Origin: Theocolax elegans
Lineage: Eukaryota; Arthropoda; Insecta; Hymenoptera; Cerocephalidae
DNA: 64,000 nt
Reading direction: 5' to 3'
Assembly: GCA_026168455.1 (NCBI GenBank)
Contig: CM047427.1
Span: forward strand, 17,745,201 to 17,809,200
Part shown: piece after piece, positions 35,101 to 46,946 of the stretch
Layout: each line of letters starts with the position of its first letter
Position numbering within the stretch: position 1 is the stretch's first letter
Program-made: the position numbers and the translations under genes
The notes under the pieces: generated by a model
The model's database searches: none
The model's input: only the letters and a program-made list of their open reading frames with translations
Told to the model about the DNA's origin: nothing

Positions 35101-37380
35101 CCACATAGAATACAATGATAATTGTTTATTGTTTTAGTAACTACCAAAAACGTATTAATTTAAATTAATATACATTTTCTAAATTTCTTAAACTTCAGTT
35201 TTCTCTTTCTCATTCTTTGTAAACATCTGGGGCCGTATTCAGTAATTTTAACGCAATCGTAACAATGAATTAATTTGTCGATAAAAGTCACTTAACGAAC
35301 AAATTTTGGCATTAAATCGTACTTAGCGCTTGCGTTAAAATTACTGAATAAGGCCCCAGATACATTATCGTACTGTATTTTATTGAATAATAACTTTACT
35401 TATTTACATACAGTTGCTTATATCACATATTCAACGCTTAAGAAGACCTTAATTAACTTTGTTTGTGTACGTCATACAAGATCTGATTTCGGCACGATAC
35501 GTACCACGGGGTACAATGCTTAAAATACGCAAAAAAGTTTAATTATACTAAATATCTTTTTTATCGTTTTTATATTCATTGTATTAATTTCTATAAATAA
35601 AATTCTAATTAACGGTGTTCAGAAAAACATAAAGTTACATATACATAGTTATCTATTTATATTAAAGTTATAAATTAACTGGTAAATAATCATTATCTCA
35701 ATAATTTGGTCGGTGACCATACTTGTCCTTAAATGCAATGAAAATTTAATAATTTTATTAATGTTCTGTTAAATTTTCAGCACTATATAATATGTATTTA
35801 TAAAGAAACACTTGAGCCTTCTTAATTGCACTAGTTTGCTCTATTGAAGAGTGAAAAAATTGCTCTTCAGAATTCAGAGAAGAATACCATAATTTACCAT
35901 ACGATTTTCTTTGCATATATATTAATTGTAATAGTTATAATAAAAATTCAAAAAAATTTATAAAATACTTACTAAATTATTTTTTGATGAAATTTTGCAC
36001 ACGATCGAATCATGTTATACATGTACTTCTCATTTTTCAAATGGTCCACTTCGTTATTATTCAAGAATAACAACCTTTGTTGCAAAGCTTTAAAATAGCC
36101 TGAATTAATAATAATAAGAAGAGGCACTGAAATTTCGACAGCTGACATTGCCCAAGTCATGTTCAAAATCACTATAACCTGGACCATAAAAGCGAATTCA
36201 TAACCTGGAGTCTCCTGAACACTTATGAACCACCTAGAATTTATAATTCTTTAAAATATATGTTTACCTTTATTCTATGGATATGAGAGTACTCGAAAAA
36301 TTCAATTCGGGAAGAGTCGAGTTTTGCCGTCGTGTCGAATACTGGAGTTGTTATAACTCATAAAATTGAACGAGTTACTTAGTCAGTTAAACTACTCGTG
36401 CAATTGGAGATTCTTTTATAAATTAACGCGTTATTAATTGAAGACAAATCTTTACTCAAAAATTTAAGTAATAAGTCTGATGATTTGAGGAACTCTGTCC
36501 TTTCGAGCATATATTACGACTATTTAAATTATTAATTGATTAGTTAAATTGATTCGAGAACTCGCACATCCCGATTATGTTCTTAATGCGTGAAATCCAT
36601 GTACCTGTATGGTAAAACCCTAATTGCAGTGTTGTTCGACCTGTTCGACGATATCCAGCTAACCAAACCCACAGATGTATAGGCCCAGTAGCTACAGTAT
36701 ACAGAGATAATAAAAAGACGGAAAACTGTCCTTACTTTCTGCTCGTATTCTTTTACCGTTAAACGATCCGAGTGCGAGCAATCCAACCAGATTCCTTGAC
36801 AAAGACCGAGTAATTTTGTAAATTCGCATCGTCGATGAATTATGTACATGTATCGAAAAACTGTGTTCGATACTATAATAGTCTCACAAATCGTAGCGAT
36901 ATCCAAGGTACCCTTTAAACATATTAAGAAAATCTGTTAATGCACATATGAGTACGGAAGTTGGCTTACTTTGTCAATAAGCATATTATTAAAAAAATTT
37001 AATTTAATGACAGGTTACATTTTGGATATTATGAACTAATAGAGTAAGTTTGAATCAATTGCTCTACGAATTGAATAATTGTACGAACGGTAATAACACT
37101 TTTTCTTCTAAACCTTCTTTCTTAATAAAACCGAATGTGTTTAAAATTTTATTGAATCGAAATAATAATACTATACCTGATATAATCGTCGCATTGTTTC
37201 ACTAACGTACATGGATTGTATCGTTATCATCGTAGTGCATACATTTACCAGAGATATGCGAGAATAAAAATATTTAAAGTTTTGATTTTCAAATGGGATC
37301 ATTGCTGTTAAACGAAAAAATCTTAAGTATATCCATATTAAATGATCAAATTCTAATGGCTCCTGTTTTGCTACAATCAT
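31417..37380 (-). CDS. Insect odorant receptor, copy B (7 coding exons, intact)
   Basis: Paralogue of the receptor at 3932-10525, with the same role as a tuning odorant receptor subunit. Coding exons in transcript order: 37380-37177, 36912-36605, 36233-35973, 32980-32881, 32804-32709, 31881-31726, 31470-31417. Exon lengths (204, 308, 261, 100, 96, 156, 54) are identical to copy A, all sites are GT-AG, and the reading frame is open for 392 residues. The start is ATG at 37380 (MIVAKQEPLEF), ten bases after the acceptor at 37390; a non-coding exon donor follows 37474. Family marks: SRNVAPAAYSAYSPTMSV, LKRAQQPVEMTAGSF, LSLEKF and the same last 17 residues as copy A. Introns carry a long foldback and an (AT)n run. 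Both genes could be functional. The ligand is unknown. Confidence 0.9.
32023..32099. repeat. (AT)n microsatellite, about 38 units
   Basis: Uninterrupted AT run in the intron between receptor B exons 6 and 5. The aligned site in copy A (near 4460) has no such run. The minus-strand frame through it is an artefact. Confidence 0.95.
33571..34256. mobile_element. Complete foldback element with ~330-bp arms
   Basis: The left arm (33571-33901) and right arm (33927-34256) are inverted copies with only scattered differences, around a 25-base spacer. The outer ends read acttacaaggg and the complement actaacaaggg. Related, older copies lie at 2537-3395, 24547-24808, 29005-29269 and 34540-34796, and an isolated end at about 18953. 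No coding frame. The element sits in the receptor B intron between exons 4 and 3 and is absent from copy A. In a transcript of either strand it would fold into a very long RNA hairpin. Confidence 0.85.
34540..34796. mobile_element. Old foldback-family right-end fragment
   Basis: Follows the right-arm order of 33927-34256: gttgtataactttcgtgaaa, tagcttaggttttttata, tataatacaaaacatctcac, then gaggtcgagtacta and the end gtgttagt. It is strongly diverged, so the age is greater than that of its neighbour. Confidence 0.45.
35225..35361. mobile_element. 137-bp MITE in receptor B intron
   Basis: The ends are inverted copies: atctggggcc, then attcagtaattttaacgc, against the complement at the right side. 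About 33 bases each with one or two mismatches. There is a short interior and no frame. Absent from the matching intron of copy A. Confidence 0.75.
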
Positions 37381-37389
37381 TGCCCTTAC

Positions 37390-37685
37390 TCTAGAACTAA
37401 AAGAATTTTGTTGATATCAAATTTTTAAAAAATATTTTCAATAACAAATATTTAAATTGAAAACGTAACTTACATTTTAAAAAGTGCTTATCATCTGAAA
37501 TGTATTGACTAAACTGGTAAAGGAACAACTTATCCTAGGAACGGATCACGTTAGTTTATAACGTGTAATAGAAAAAGGAGATATACGTCCGGTATATTTC
37601 GTAGACTATAAGCTACATCATTATCGTTTGAATAATTGATTCGCTACACAATCTCAGATAATAGTATAAATTATCGAAAGATACG
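37390..37685 (-). promoter_or_regulatory. 5' non-coding exon and conserved upstream region of receptor B
   Basis: A donor (GTAAGT on the minus strand) follows 37474 and the acceptor precedes 37390, matching the arrangement in copy A. The block 37474-37685 aligns well with 10620-10810, while sequence beyond it does not. The alignment limit may mark the end of the original duplication or of selection on the promoter. Confidence 0.5.
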
Positions 37686-40600
37686 AAACAACGTATGGGT
37701 GCGTTCTTCTGCAATCTATAATTCAATTTCACAAGAATTGTGAATATATCAGTGTACGCAAAGACAGTACAAATGAAGATACTCGTACCTTACTAAACTC
37801 GGATTGACCACGGGCATCGACAGATGTACTTTGATTTTTTACAGTTATGTTTCTTTTTACGTCTCTTATTGTTAATTATTATCGAAAGGAAACGTTAGAA
37901 AAAACATAATTACTATATCCTTTATCGTGTAAAAGTAAGAATTAAAAGGAAGTTTAAAGTTTAAAGACATCTGTGCAAATAAATAATGATTGTCCAGCTA
38001 GGGAATAATTGTTTCAATGGAAAATCATGTAGGTGATTTAATCAAAGCAGTAAAAATATTCATTTCGTAGGTTTGCAAAGTTGTTACCAGTCGATCATAT
38101 TTTCAAATCTATCTAAAAATCATAGTTTTACAAAGAATTACACCCAGCTTTATACTTGCGTTTAATATTCTGTGAAAACCATGACAAAAAGTGAAGTTTA
38201 CCGGAAATAAAGTAACGAAGACTTTTTTTATCCAGACGATATATATGCTACTACTTCTTCTACAAAACTTCTTTCGATAGTTACGTCTCTATAGTTAATA
38301 CCGACTATAGATGCCTCTGCATTTTCGTGAGGCAGTAATCGCATTTATTAGAGAAGCATAGAATCACCGCTGTGAACGTCGACGTGATCGCCCACGAATC
38401 AAGTTACTAAAGCTGATCAATGAACATCAAAAGTTTGTCTATTGAGGGGAAACGTGTAGAATAATTTTTTTACACATTGGTCACGGTGTATCATATTAGA
38501 AAAAATATGATTGCATGTCTAGATGACATTATTTAACTGTGCGTTAATTCTATTCTGATAAAAGTTTGAGGAAACAAATATATATTATTGGGTGTTTAAA
38601 GATTTGAGAAACTGTATGTGGTCGAAAAATATTATACTACAAGTAGTGTGACTTCAAATAATAGAGATAATATTTAGAAATAATATTAAAAGCAAAGTAA
38701 AAGTAATGAATCTTTGAAAAAAGCAACATAAAACAAAATATAATAAATAATTTAATATTTCATTATAAAGAGCTGTAAATTATATTTATATTTCATTATT
38801 AATATTACATTGTGGGTCTAAACACAATAAAATTTTGAATTAATTTCACTAAACAGTCATTCATAGGGAGGCTCATAATTGACATTAATTTGTTCATTTT
38901 ATTACACCGATAGAATGATTTTTCAAGGGGTGCCAAAATCCAAGTAGTAATTTAAATTGCCCATGCTTATAATTATTGACTATGCATAAATAAATATTGT
39001 GTATACAAAACTTGTGCAAAGTTTTAGAGCGATTGGTCGAGCAGTCAATAAGAATGATTGCTTTAAAAAATTTTAGATTTCACGAAATACTCCATTAATC
39101 AATCAAACGTTGAAAATGTGCACATTTAATGATTTTATTTAAATTATATAAATAACATTAATTTTAGTAAAAATAGTAATACTCATTCGGTAAATGACTC
39201 GGAGTGTAACAAAACGAATTTGACATCCTCTTAAGTAAACATATTTAATTATTTAATAAAAAAATTTTCTTCGTATAGTAAATTAAAATACACATCAAAC
39301 AAAGCAAAGTTTATTTACTTTAAAAACTGTAATTTTCAACCAGAAAGTCCCAGTCACACATTAAAATTCAAAGACAAATTTGAACGAAGGTTTTCAGTCC
39401 ACTAAATTACAATAACCAGCAAATAGGTATATCAGCTTTCTCACATGAAGAAGAATAACAAACTTAATAAGCGATCTATTCACTTTTAAATAGCAATCAC
39501 ATATATAACTTTACACACTTAATTACAATGTGAGCATAATAAAAACGAGATTCTCATGAGTAAAGTAGACCTCCATACATTTTATCGGAGATTGTGTAAG
39601 TTTAGGATATTTGTATAGATACAGTATAAATAGGAACTATTAATTATACTAATGTTCCGACAAGTTGTAATATATAAGTGTCTACAAAATTCCCAAAGAC
39701 GCAATTTAAAGAGGTCAACGGACACGGTAACGCGAGAATCTTCAAATATGAGAGATGTGTTTAAATTTCCTATTCTCGCGTTTATCTCGCAAACTCACTG
39801 CGAGCAAAGTTAATGCATTATTCATCGTTTTCTCGCGCGCGCGAAATAAATTTTTAGCCTCGTCTCGATGTCTTATTCACCTCTCCTTCGATCATCGTTT
39901 TGACCTTCTCACATCTTCTTGATTCTTATCGATCCTGCGATTTTCAATGATGATAAAAGAATCGCTAATTTTTCACCTATATATTTCTTTATTTCGTGGC
40001 GCGCAAATGCCATTTTTTAGCAAATATTGCACATATTTTTTTTTATGTAACAAAGAAACGCTCGACAATCAAAATTAAAGACTTTTAAATTAAAAAGTTA
40101 TTTTTAACTAAGCAAAGAGTATCAAGGAGGGCCAGTGTGTATTCACAGACTGTAAGCCTTACAAACAGCTAAATCACTCTTCGGATTTATCATTGACAGA
40201 TATTAAAATAAAAATGTTAATATTTACGATACATTATAAATAACTCTAGTAAATTAGTTTCATCAAGTTTATTTTCAAAAAATCGAAATTTACAAAATAT
40301 GTTTCACTCATGTATAAGAAACATTATATATAAATGTCCACCGAAAATTACCTTTAATAACCATTGATCATAAAAATAATTATTATATTTAAATGTTTTC
40401 CTCGAGTAAGTATCTAACTAATTTCGACACTTTAGATGCGTTTATTATATTTATTAAACTTGACTTTCCTCTTCGCGTCTCGGCCACTTTTTCCGATAGC
40501 AAGTTTCAGCTCGACATCTCTCGTATATACGTATATACCGATAATACTGTATAAAAATTTCATCTATATACGGTATCTATGTATATATTACATACGCAAT

Positions 40601-41680
40601 TCTACGATAACCTATGGGAGGTACAATTTAATCTGTTTATCCTTGATCTTTGACCGATATTTCTTCGCGTGCTTTCGCTCTATTTTTTGTTATTGTGTTA
40701 TCACCTTGTTAGTTCATAGGTTTTTTACTTTAGAGATAAAAGTAAATATAAAAATAAGTTAGTTTTTAGTATTTTAAATTTGTATCTGTACGAATGAGCT
40801 CAAAATAGATCTTAAAAAAAAAAAACAAACAAAAAGAGCTTGACCAGGTGAGTTAACGAAAGAGTAGTAATTGGCAGAGAAAAATTTAAACAAATGGAAT
40901 TAGGAACTATGACGCGCTGGGGAAGTACGAGTTTAAGTTTGTATACTTTATATTTTATACTAAATTAACCGATCGGTGATTCACAGGAACGATAATTGTA
41001 ATGGTTTTATAATTATATACCTCGTTTCAACTATTATTCGAAATGTATACCTTATAAGCTTCTAATTCTTGGGTGAATAGCAATGATAAAACGCGCACGG
41101 TTAATCACGTTTACGAGATTTTTTTTGTAGATACTTAATTGATTATTAACTCTCGGCAACAGTTAGGCATTATTTATGAATTTATAATTATGCTATTTTT
41201 ACTGGTGCGAAGTGAATTATTATAAGGAAAAAAAGGAGAGAAAAATTATAATTATTTTTAATCGATATTTCAACCTGATAAAACGATAAAATCAATATAT
41301 ATGATTGATCGAAATTATTTTTTACTTTTGTGAAAATGTTTAAAATAGAAGTAAAATCTCTAAAGTAAGCGAAACAATGAAATATTGGCATGAATTGAAT
41401 AATTGAAATAAATAAACAAAAATAAATTTACTTTCCAATATTAGCGTGTGTATAAATAGAAAAGGAGAAAGATTAGAAAAAAATACAATTTGATGGGATG
41501 AATGAAGGAGTTAGGTAAGAGTGACTCATAATAATACAAGAATACACAAAGTTTTTCAATGTCATCGATGTTTATTAATATCACAATGCGATTCACTTAT
41601 AAACTTAAGTACTCAATGAGCGTGAGAGATTCGATTTGCAAATGTCAAGAGCTCGGTTCAAACGAGACAACCGACCTCGT
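37686..41680. other. Non-coding stretch, no gene supported
   Basis: AT-rich with a slightly GC-richer part at 39700-40020 (including cgcgcgcgcg near 39835). No frame with convincing splice borders, no tRNA fold and no TIR pair was found. The part near 41680 is probably the 3' end of the glycine-rich gene transcript. Confidence 0.45.
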
Positions 41681-41684
41681 TCCC

Positions 41685-41700
41685 TTTTTATTTATTTTTT
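41685..41700 (-). terminator. Possible poly(A) signal of the glycine-rich gene
   Basis: The plus strand reads tttttatttattttt, giving overlapping AATAAA words on the minus strand, about 290 bases after the stop codon. Only the motif supports it. Confidence 0.35.
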
Positions 41701-41986
41701 TTTATTCCGAACGAAAATCGGTATATTACGATTTATCGTTAGGAGATATTCACAGTACAAAACACATTTTTTTCACAATTCAGTGAAAAGTTTCTTATCG
41801 ATAGTAATAAAAAAAACAACTCGTCTCCTTTCTTTTTTGTGTTGTAATACGAAACGAAGAGAGTGAGAGAGAATAGGAAATCGATTTCGATCGCAATACT
41901 ATTCGATTTGCCTGTTTTCTCTCACTACGGCTCAACAATTTATTTTTCTTTTTCTTTTTCAGGTCTTATGGTAGAAATCGGCTAAT

Positions 41987-44900
41987 TTACGCGGGGATTT
42001 TTCCAGCCGATACTTCGTATGTTCCCTTGCCGGTTTCGTCGACTTTCGAGCTGCTGCTGCTGTAAACGCCCTTGACTTTGTCGGCGGTTCCTGATTCCTT
42101 GACCTCCGTCTCGTCGTCGGCGTTTATTCTCGAGAAGAGTCTGTAATCCACATCGATTTTCAACATTATATAATCAGATAATTAATAATCTGGTACGTAA
42201 ATATTAATTTATAACAAATTAAAAATTATTACTAACAATATTTAGATGAAAAGATACATCTAGTAAAAAGAATTTAAAAAAAATTTCTGTTAATTGCATT
42301 ATGTGCGTAAACACGCAATTGTATCTAGGTCGTTGAGTACAATTCGTAATTATCCTTTGATTATATAAAGCGTTATTATTTGAAAAATAAAAGGAAACTC
42401 CACGATTTGTATTTCAAATGTGTATGAAAAAAAATTATGACAAAAAAATTCATAGGAGATCAATTCGCTTGCTAATTGCGTTTCACAGACTAAATGAGGT
42501 TTCGCCAAAAAATACACATCCTCCATAAATTTGAAGATATACGCAAACTGATTTTCAAACGAGATTAGTTTGTAACGAGATACAAAGGATACACTAGGTT
42601 TATATATTTACAACGCTTAACATAACAATAACTCCCCACGCTTAACGGAATAAATTAAACGTAAACTTCAGAATCTTTTTTTTTGCACAATGTTGCAATA
42701 AAATAGAAGAAAAAACTCGTGTATCTGTCAGCGTGATCACGCGCATTAATGTTAAAATAACGATATATGATAAATAATCCTCCTTCCCGGAAACACGAAG
42801 GATATCTTGAAAAAGAAAAAAAGAATAACGGACCATACAGATGTTAATTAACGAAGAAGACGACCTTGCATTGGCAATCAGTTTCTATATATATTTGATT
42901 AAAATTTTAAAAGTTCAACTACGATTGGTTGTATAGTGATTTAATTTATATTAAAACATAAAGTTATATTATTAAGTATTATTAAGTAAATGTATTATAA
43001 ATATTGATTCACGCTTACCCAACATTTTGTCCTAATCCACCAGCGTTGGCGTTGGCGTTGGCGTTGGCGTTAGCAGTTGCAGTGGCTCCGCTGCCTCCGA
43101 AACCGCCGCCGTGAGGACCGTATCCTGCACCACCGAATCCACCTATGAGATTTACGTCATTATTTAATTTACCATCTGAATATTTACTATATTACTTCAG
43201 TTAGTATGAAAAATACTTATTTTTATAGCGATTAGATAATTGTATGGAAATGTTATGGCATATGAATAATACGGATTTTGTAATTATGTGTTTAATTATT
43301 AGAAGAATGTGATAGCAAACTGATTAAAATTACATACTTTTGAATCAACAGACATCTAGCATCTTGTTTCCATATAAACTTGCAATTATAAATATTTTTT
43401 TTAGATAAGATAATATTAACGGTGATAATGATGGTGAGTATTAATAGCGATGTAATGATCTTTAGTAAAGTCAGATTAATCTAATAAATAGCTATTTTTT
43501 TATAATACTAAATACAGAAATAATATTTTATTATGAACTATGTAATTTTTTTCAATTATTTTATAATTACTCCTGCTAAGGTGGTTAATTTTGTTCTTAC
43601 CGTAAACTTTGTCAATAAATTTTTCAAGATTCTAAACCTTGATACAACTCACACTCTGCCACCAATCCGATTGAAATAATAAATAGTTAAGAACGTAAAT
43701 ACACACCTGGGAATCCACCTCCAACACCACCGGCTCCAGATCCTGCACCAGCGTTGGCGACAGCGTTGGCGTTAGCGTTAGCCGAGGATCCAGCATTTGC
43801 ACCGCCGAATCCACCACCGAATCCACCACCTCCTTGGTGACCACCGAAACCACCTTGTCCACCGTATCCACCCTGTCCACCGTAGTTTCCACCTCCGAAA
43901 CCACCACCGACACCACCAGGGTAGGCACCACCAGATCCGATTCCACCAACTCCACCGTGACCACCACTGAAACCACCAGATCCAGCTCCGGCGTTAGCTG
44001 CGGCATTGGCAGCGGCATTGGCGTTAGCTCCAGCACCGCTCAAGCCACCCCCACCGACGATCGGGCCGCTTCCACCGAAACCACCGTGACCACCACCAAC
44101 TGGACCACCGGAGAATCCACCGGAGTGACCACCTCCGAAACCACCTTCGTTGTAGTGTCCACCTTCGACGAATCCGCCGTGGCTACCGCCACCACCGTGA
44201 CCACCTTCGACGAAGCCACCGTGGCTACCACCGTGTCCACCCTCTACGAAACCACCGTGGCTACCACCACCGAAACCGCCGTCGTTGAATCCACCACCGA
44301 CTCCGTGGCCACCAACGTTGCCACCGCCAAAACCGCCACCGGTACCAATAGCTCCAGCGTTAGCGTTTGCTGCAGCTGCGGCATTGGCGTTTGCGGCAGC
44401 TCCGGATCCTGCACCTCCTATGCCACCTCCATATCCACCTTGGCCGCCTCCGAAACCTGAAAATAAATGAACAAACATATAGTTTTTTTACATATTATCA
44501 AACGCAAATATTGTGTTCCATATTCACATACGGCCATATTTATGCTAAACATTGTTTATATTAAATATGAATAAATTATAAACATTTTGGTATACCAAAC
44601 TTTGTTGTGACCAATGGTCATATAATTGAAAATTTATAAAAATTTGTCAAACATAAGTTGGACATTGTACGTGTAAATGTTAAATGTGGCTGTTTTCGTA
44701 TGTACAAACATTTACATAATGTATTCTACATTAAGTAAGATATATCCATCAATAAATGGTTAACGTTAGAGTAATTGTTTTACATGTATATATATCGATG
44801 CCTCCATAAAATAGTTTGCGTCGTGTGGCATTATTTTGGAGACTTGTGTGAGTTGTATCAAGATGTTTTTCTTGAGATTTTAAGTATATAGTTTGTCATG

Positions 44901-46898
44901 TATTTTAATATTTGATCTTGTAAGACGTTCATGTTTTTGTGTTACTTGGCTAATGAGTGTTTATAGCATTTTCAATGTATGTATGCGATCAGTGATTTTA
45001 TGAATGTATTAACGGATTAATCATTCGCAAACAAATAGACATTGATACTATACCTCTTTTTAATCTTCAACAGGTGTATTATTGTTATAAGCTTAAAATG
45101 TGATATAACTGTTACATAACATTTAGTATTATTGAAATGAGCGAAACATTCTAATTCGTGTAGCACGTGTAAGAAAAAAAAATTAATTTTTTAATGCTAA
45201 ATTTTATGATAATTTTGTCCATACATCGTGTAGTATATTATGAGAATCAATTGCATATAATTACATATTTAGCTCTAGATCTGATATTTCACTATGTGCG
45301 AGCAGAATAGAAAAAAAAAGAAATATGGACGCTTCGATCGAAAAACAACAATTTTCAATAAACTTAACTAGTATCTGCGTAAAAGAATCGAAGAATCACT
45401 TAATTCAGGAATTGTCACGATAAAAATGTATATAAATTTGAACAGTATATATAGTTTTTCGACCGGTGCGTCCAGGTACAGTCCTTATAATTTCATTCTG
45501 CAATCACTGTTATTTGTATTTTTTTAAAATTCAACAAATCTGCATAAAATCTGAGGCTTACCTCCTCCTTGATGGCCACTACCGAAGCCACCCTCGTATC
45601 TACCGAATTCACCACCGTGTCCACCGGCGTTGAATCCACCGTGTTGGCCACCGAAGCCACCACCGTAGTTACCACCTCCAAATCCACCATCGTTAAAGAC
45701 GATACCTTCGCCAGCACCAAGAGCGGTAGCTTTGGCGTCAGCGGTTGCACCACCGGTCGCGTGTGTGTCGGTCTTGGTGTGGGTACCGGCTCCACCGAAC
45801 GCGCTCGACGAGCTCGAGGAGGAGCTTGACGAGCTTGCGGCAGCTGCGCCACCCGCGTACCGCCTGTCTCGCAGGTCGTAAGCTGAAATATTTTTCAATC
45901 CTTTATTAAAACGCAATTCTCGTTCTATCTATACACTTATTTGATCATCTATTTTAATTCAATCAATTTTCCTTATCTTGCAGATTTTACTATAAAACGG
46001 TGGGAAGTTTGTGGGAGCAGTTAAACATTTTTTTGTGATACTGGATGTAAAAAGTTTGTAACAATAGTATATACGGGTACATTGTTTGAATTTTTAATAT
46101 TTTATGTCAATATTATTCTGCTTTGATGTATAAGATAAATGTAAAGAATCTAATGCGCGAGGTTAAATGGAGCACAAAAAGATTGCAGTTTTGTTAGATC
46201 AAAACGTATACCGTTGCAAAAAGTTAAGACAATTGAATAGTTCAATGACAATATCATTAGATAAATAATATATAGAACTTTCAACTAAAAACCAATAAAA
46301 TAAATAAATAATGAATATAAACAAAACAACGTATAAGTTATAAATAATGATAAAAGCAATTATAAGTAGAATTTTTAAATTAATAAAAAGATTTATTTTC
46401 TTTATTTTATTGTAAAGTTTAAATTGAGTTAATCTGATGACTTAGGTTGTTTAAAGTTCATTAATAATTAGTCTGTTAAATCGACTATTAAATTTTTATT
46501 ATTTTCGTTCTAATAACATTTAATAACTTAAGTACTTTCAATTAATTTAAGAGTAAAAATTAATGAAAAATAAATAATAAAAAAAATTTATTGCTCCTAT
46601 TTACAGTTTATGACTATCATTATTCTTCACAAAATAATATTTCATAATTAAATTATTTTCAAAAGAGAACTAAAAATTCACCTAGAATAACATAAATTAA
46701 ATTTGGTTTGCACAAAGTTGAGTAGTTAATATATGAAAATCCAACACAAGACACATCTACTGGTACTAGTAGAAAAATACCGCCGAAAAGTACCAATAAA
46801 AGTAATACCGATAAAATAACGAAAGGGAATAACCGATAATTACCTTGGGTAAGAGCGACAAGGGCCAAGAGGCCGAAGACTATCCGAAACTGACGCAT
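41987..46898 (-). CDS. Secreted Gly/Ala/Asn-rich structural protein (5 exons)
   Basis: Coding exons in order: 46898-46844, 45882-45562, 44456-43707, 43142-43019, 42140-41987. All GT-AG, phases join, 1404 nt, 467 residues. Residues 1-18 (MRQFRIVFGLLALVALTQ) form a signal peptide and the next residues are AYDLRDRRYAGG. Exon 2 adds an Ala/Ser block with 11 Ser in a row and GGF repeats. Exon 3 (250 codons) holds GGFGGG, HGGFVEGG and ANANA-type repeats. Exon 4 ends with ANANANAN. Exon 5 encodes a non-repetitive polar tail (LFSRINADDETEVKES to GTYEVSAGKIPA). This composition fits a secreted cuticle, silk or glue-like protein, but I recognise no named family. The first three introns are phase 1, in keeping with repeat-exon expansion. 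Unequal repeat number between assemblies is likely. Confidence 0.85.
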
Positions 46899-46907
46899 GG
46901 CTGGACG

Positions 46908-46946
46908 ACTGTGATGCTCGTGATCGTGTCGCCCCGGACTCTTATA
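46908..46946 (-). promoter_or_regulatory. Core promoter (TATA and initiator) of the glycine-rich gene
   Basis: On the minus strand TATAAG lies at 46946-46941. A TCACAGT initiator-like word lies at 46914-46908, about 31-33 bases downstream, the normal metazoan spacing. The start codon at 46898 follows within about 15 bases, so the 5' UTR would be very short. A strong TATA is typical of highly expressed, stage-specific secreted proteins. Confidence 0.6.

Noticed and set aside
43834..44460. 208-codon plus-strand Thr/Ser/Val-rich frame
   Set aside because: It is the antisense shadow of the glycine-rich exon; the minus-strand exons join cleanly with a signal peptide and promoter.
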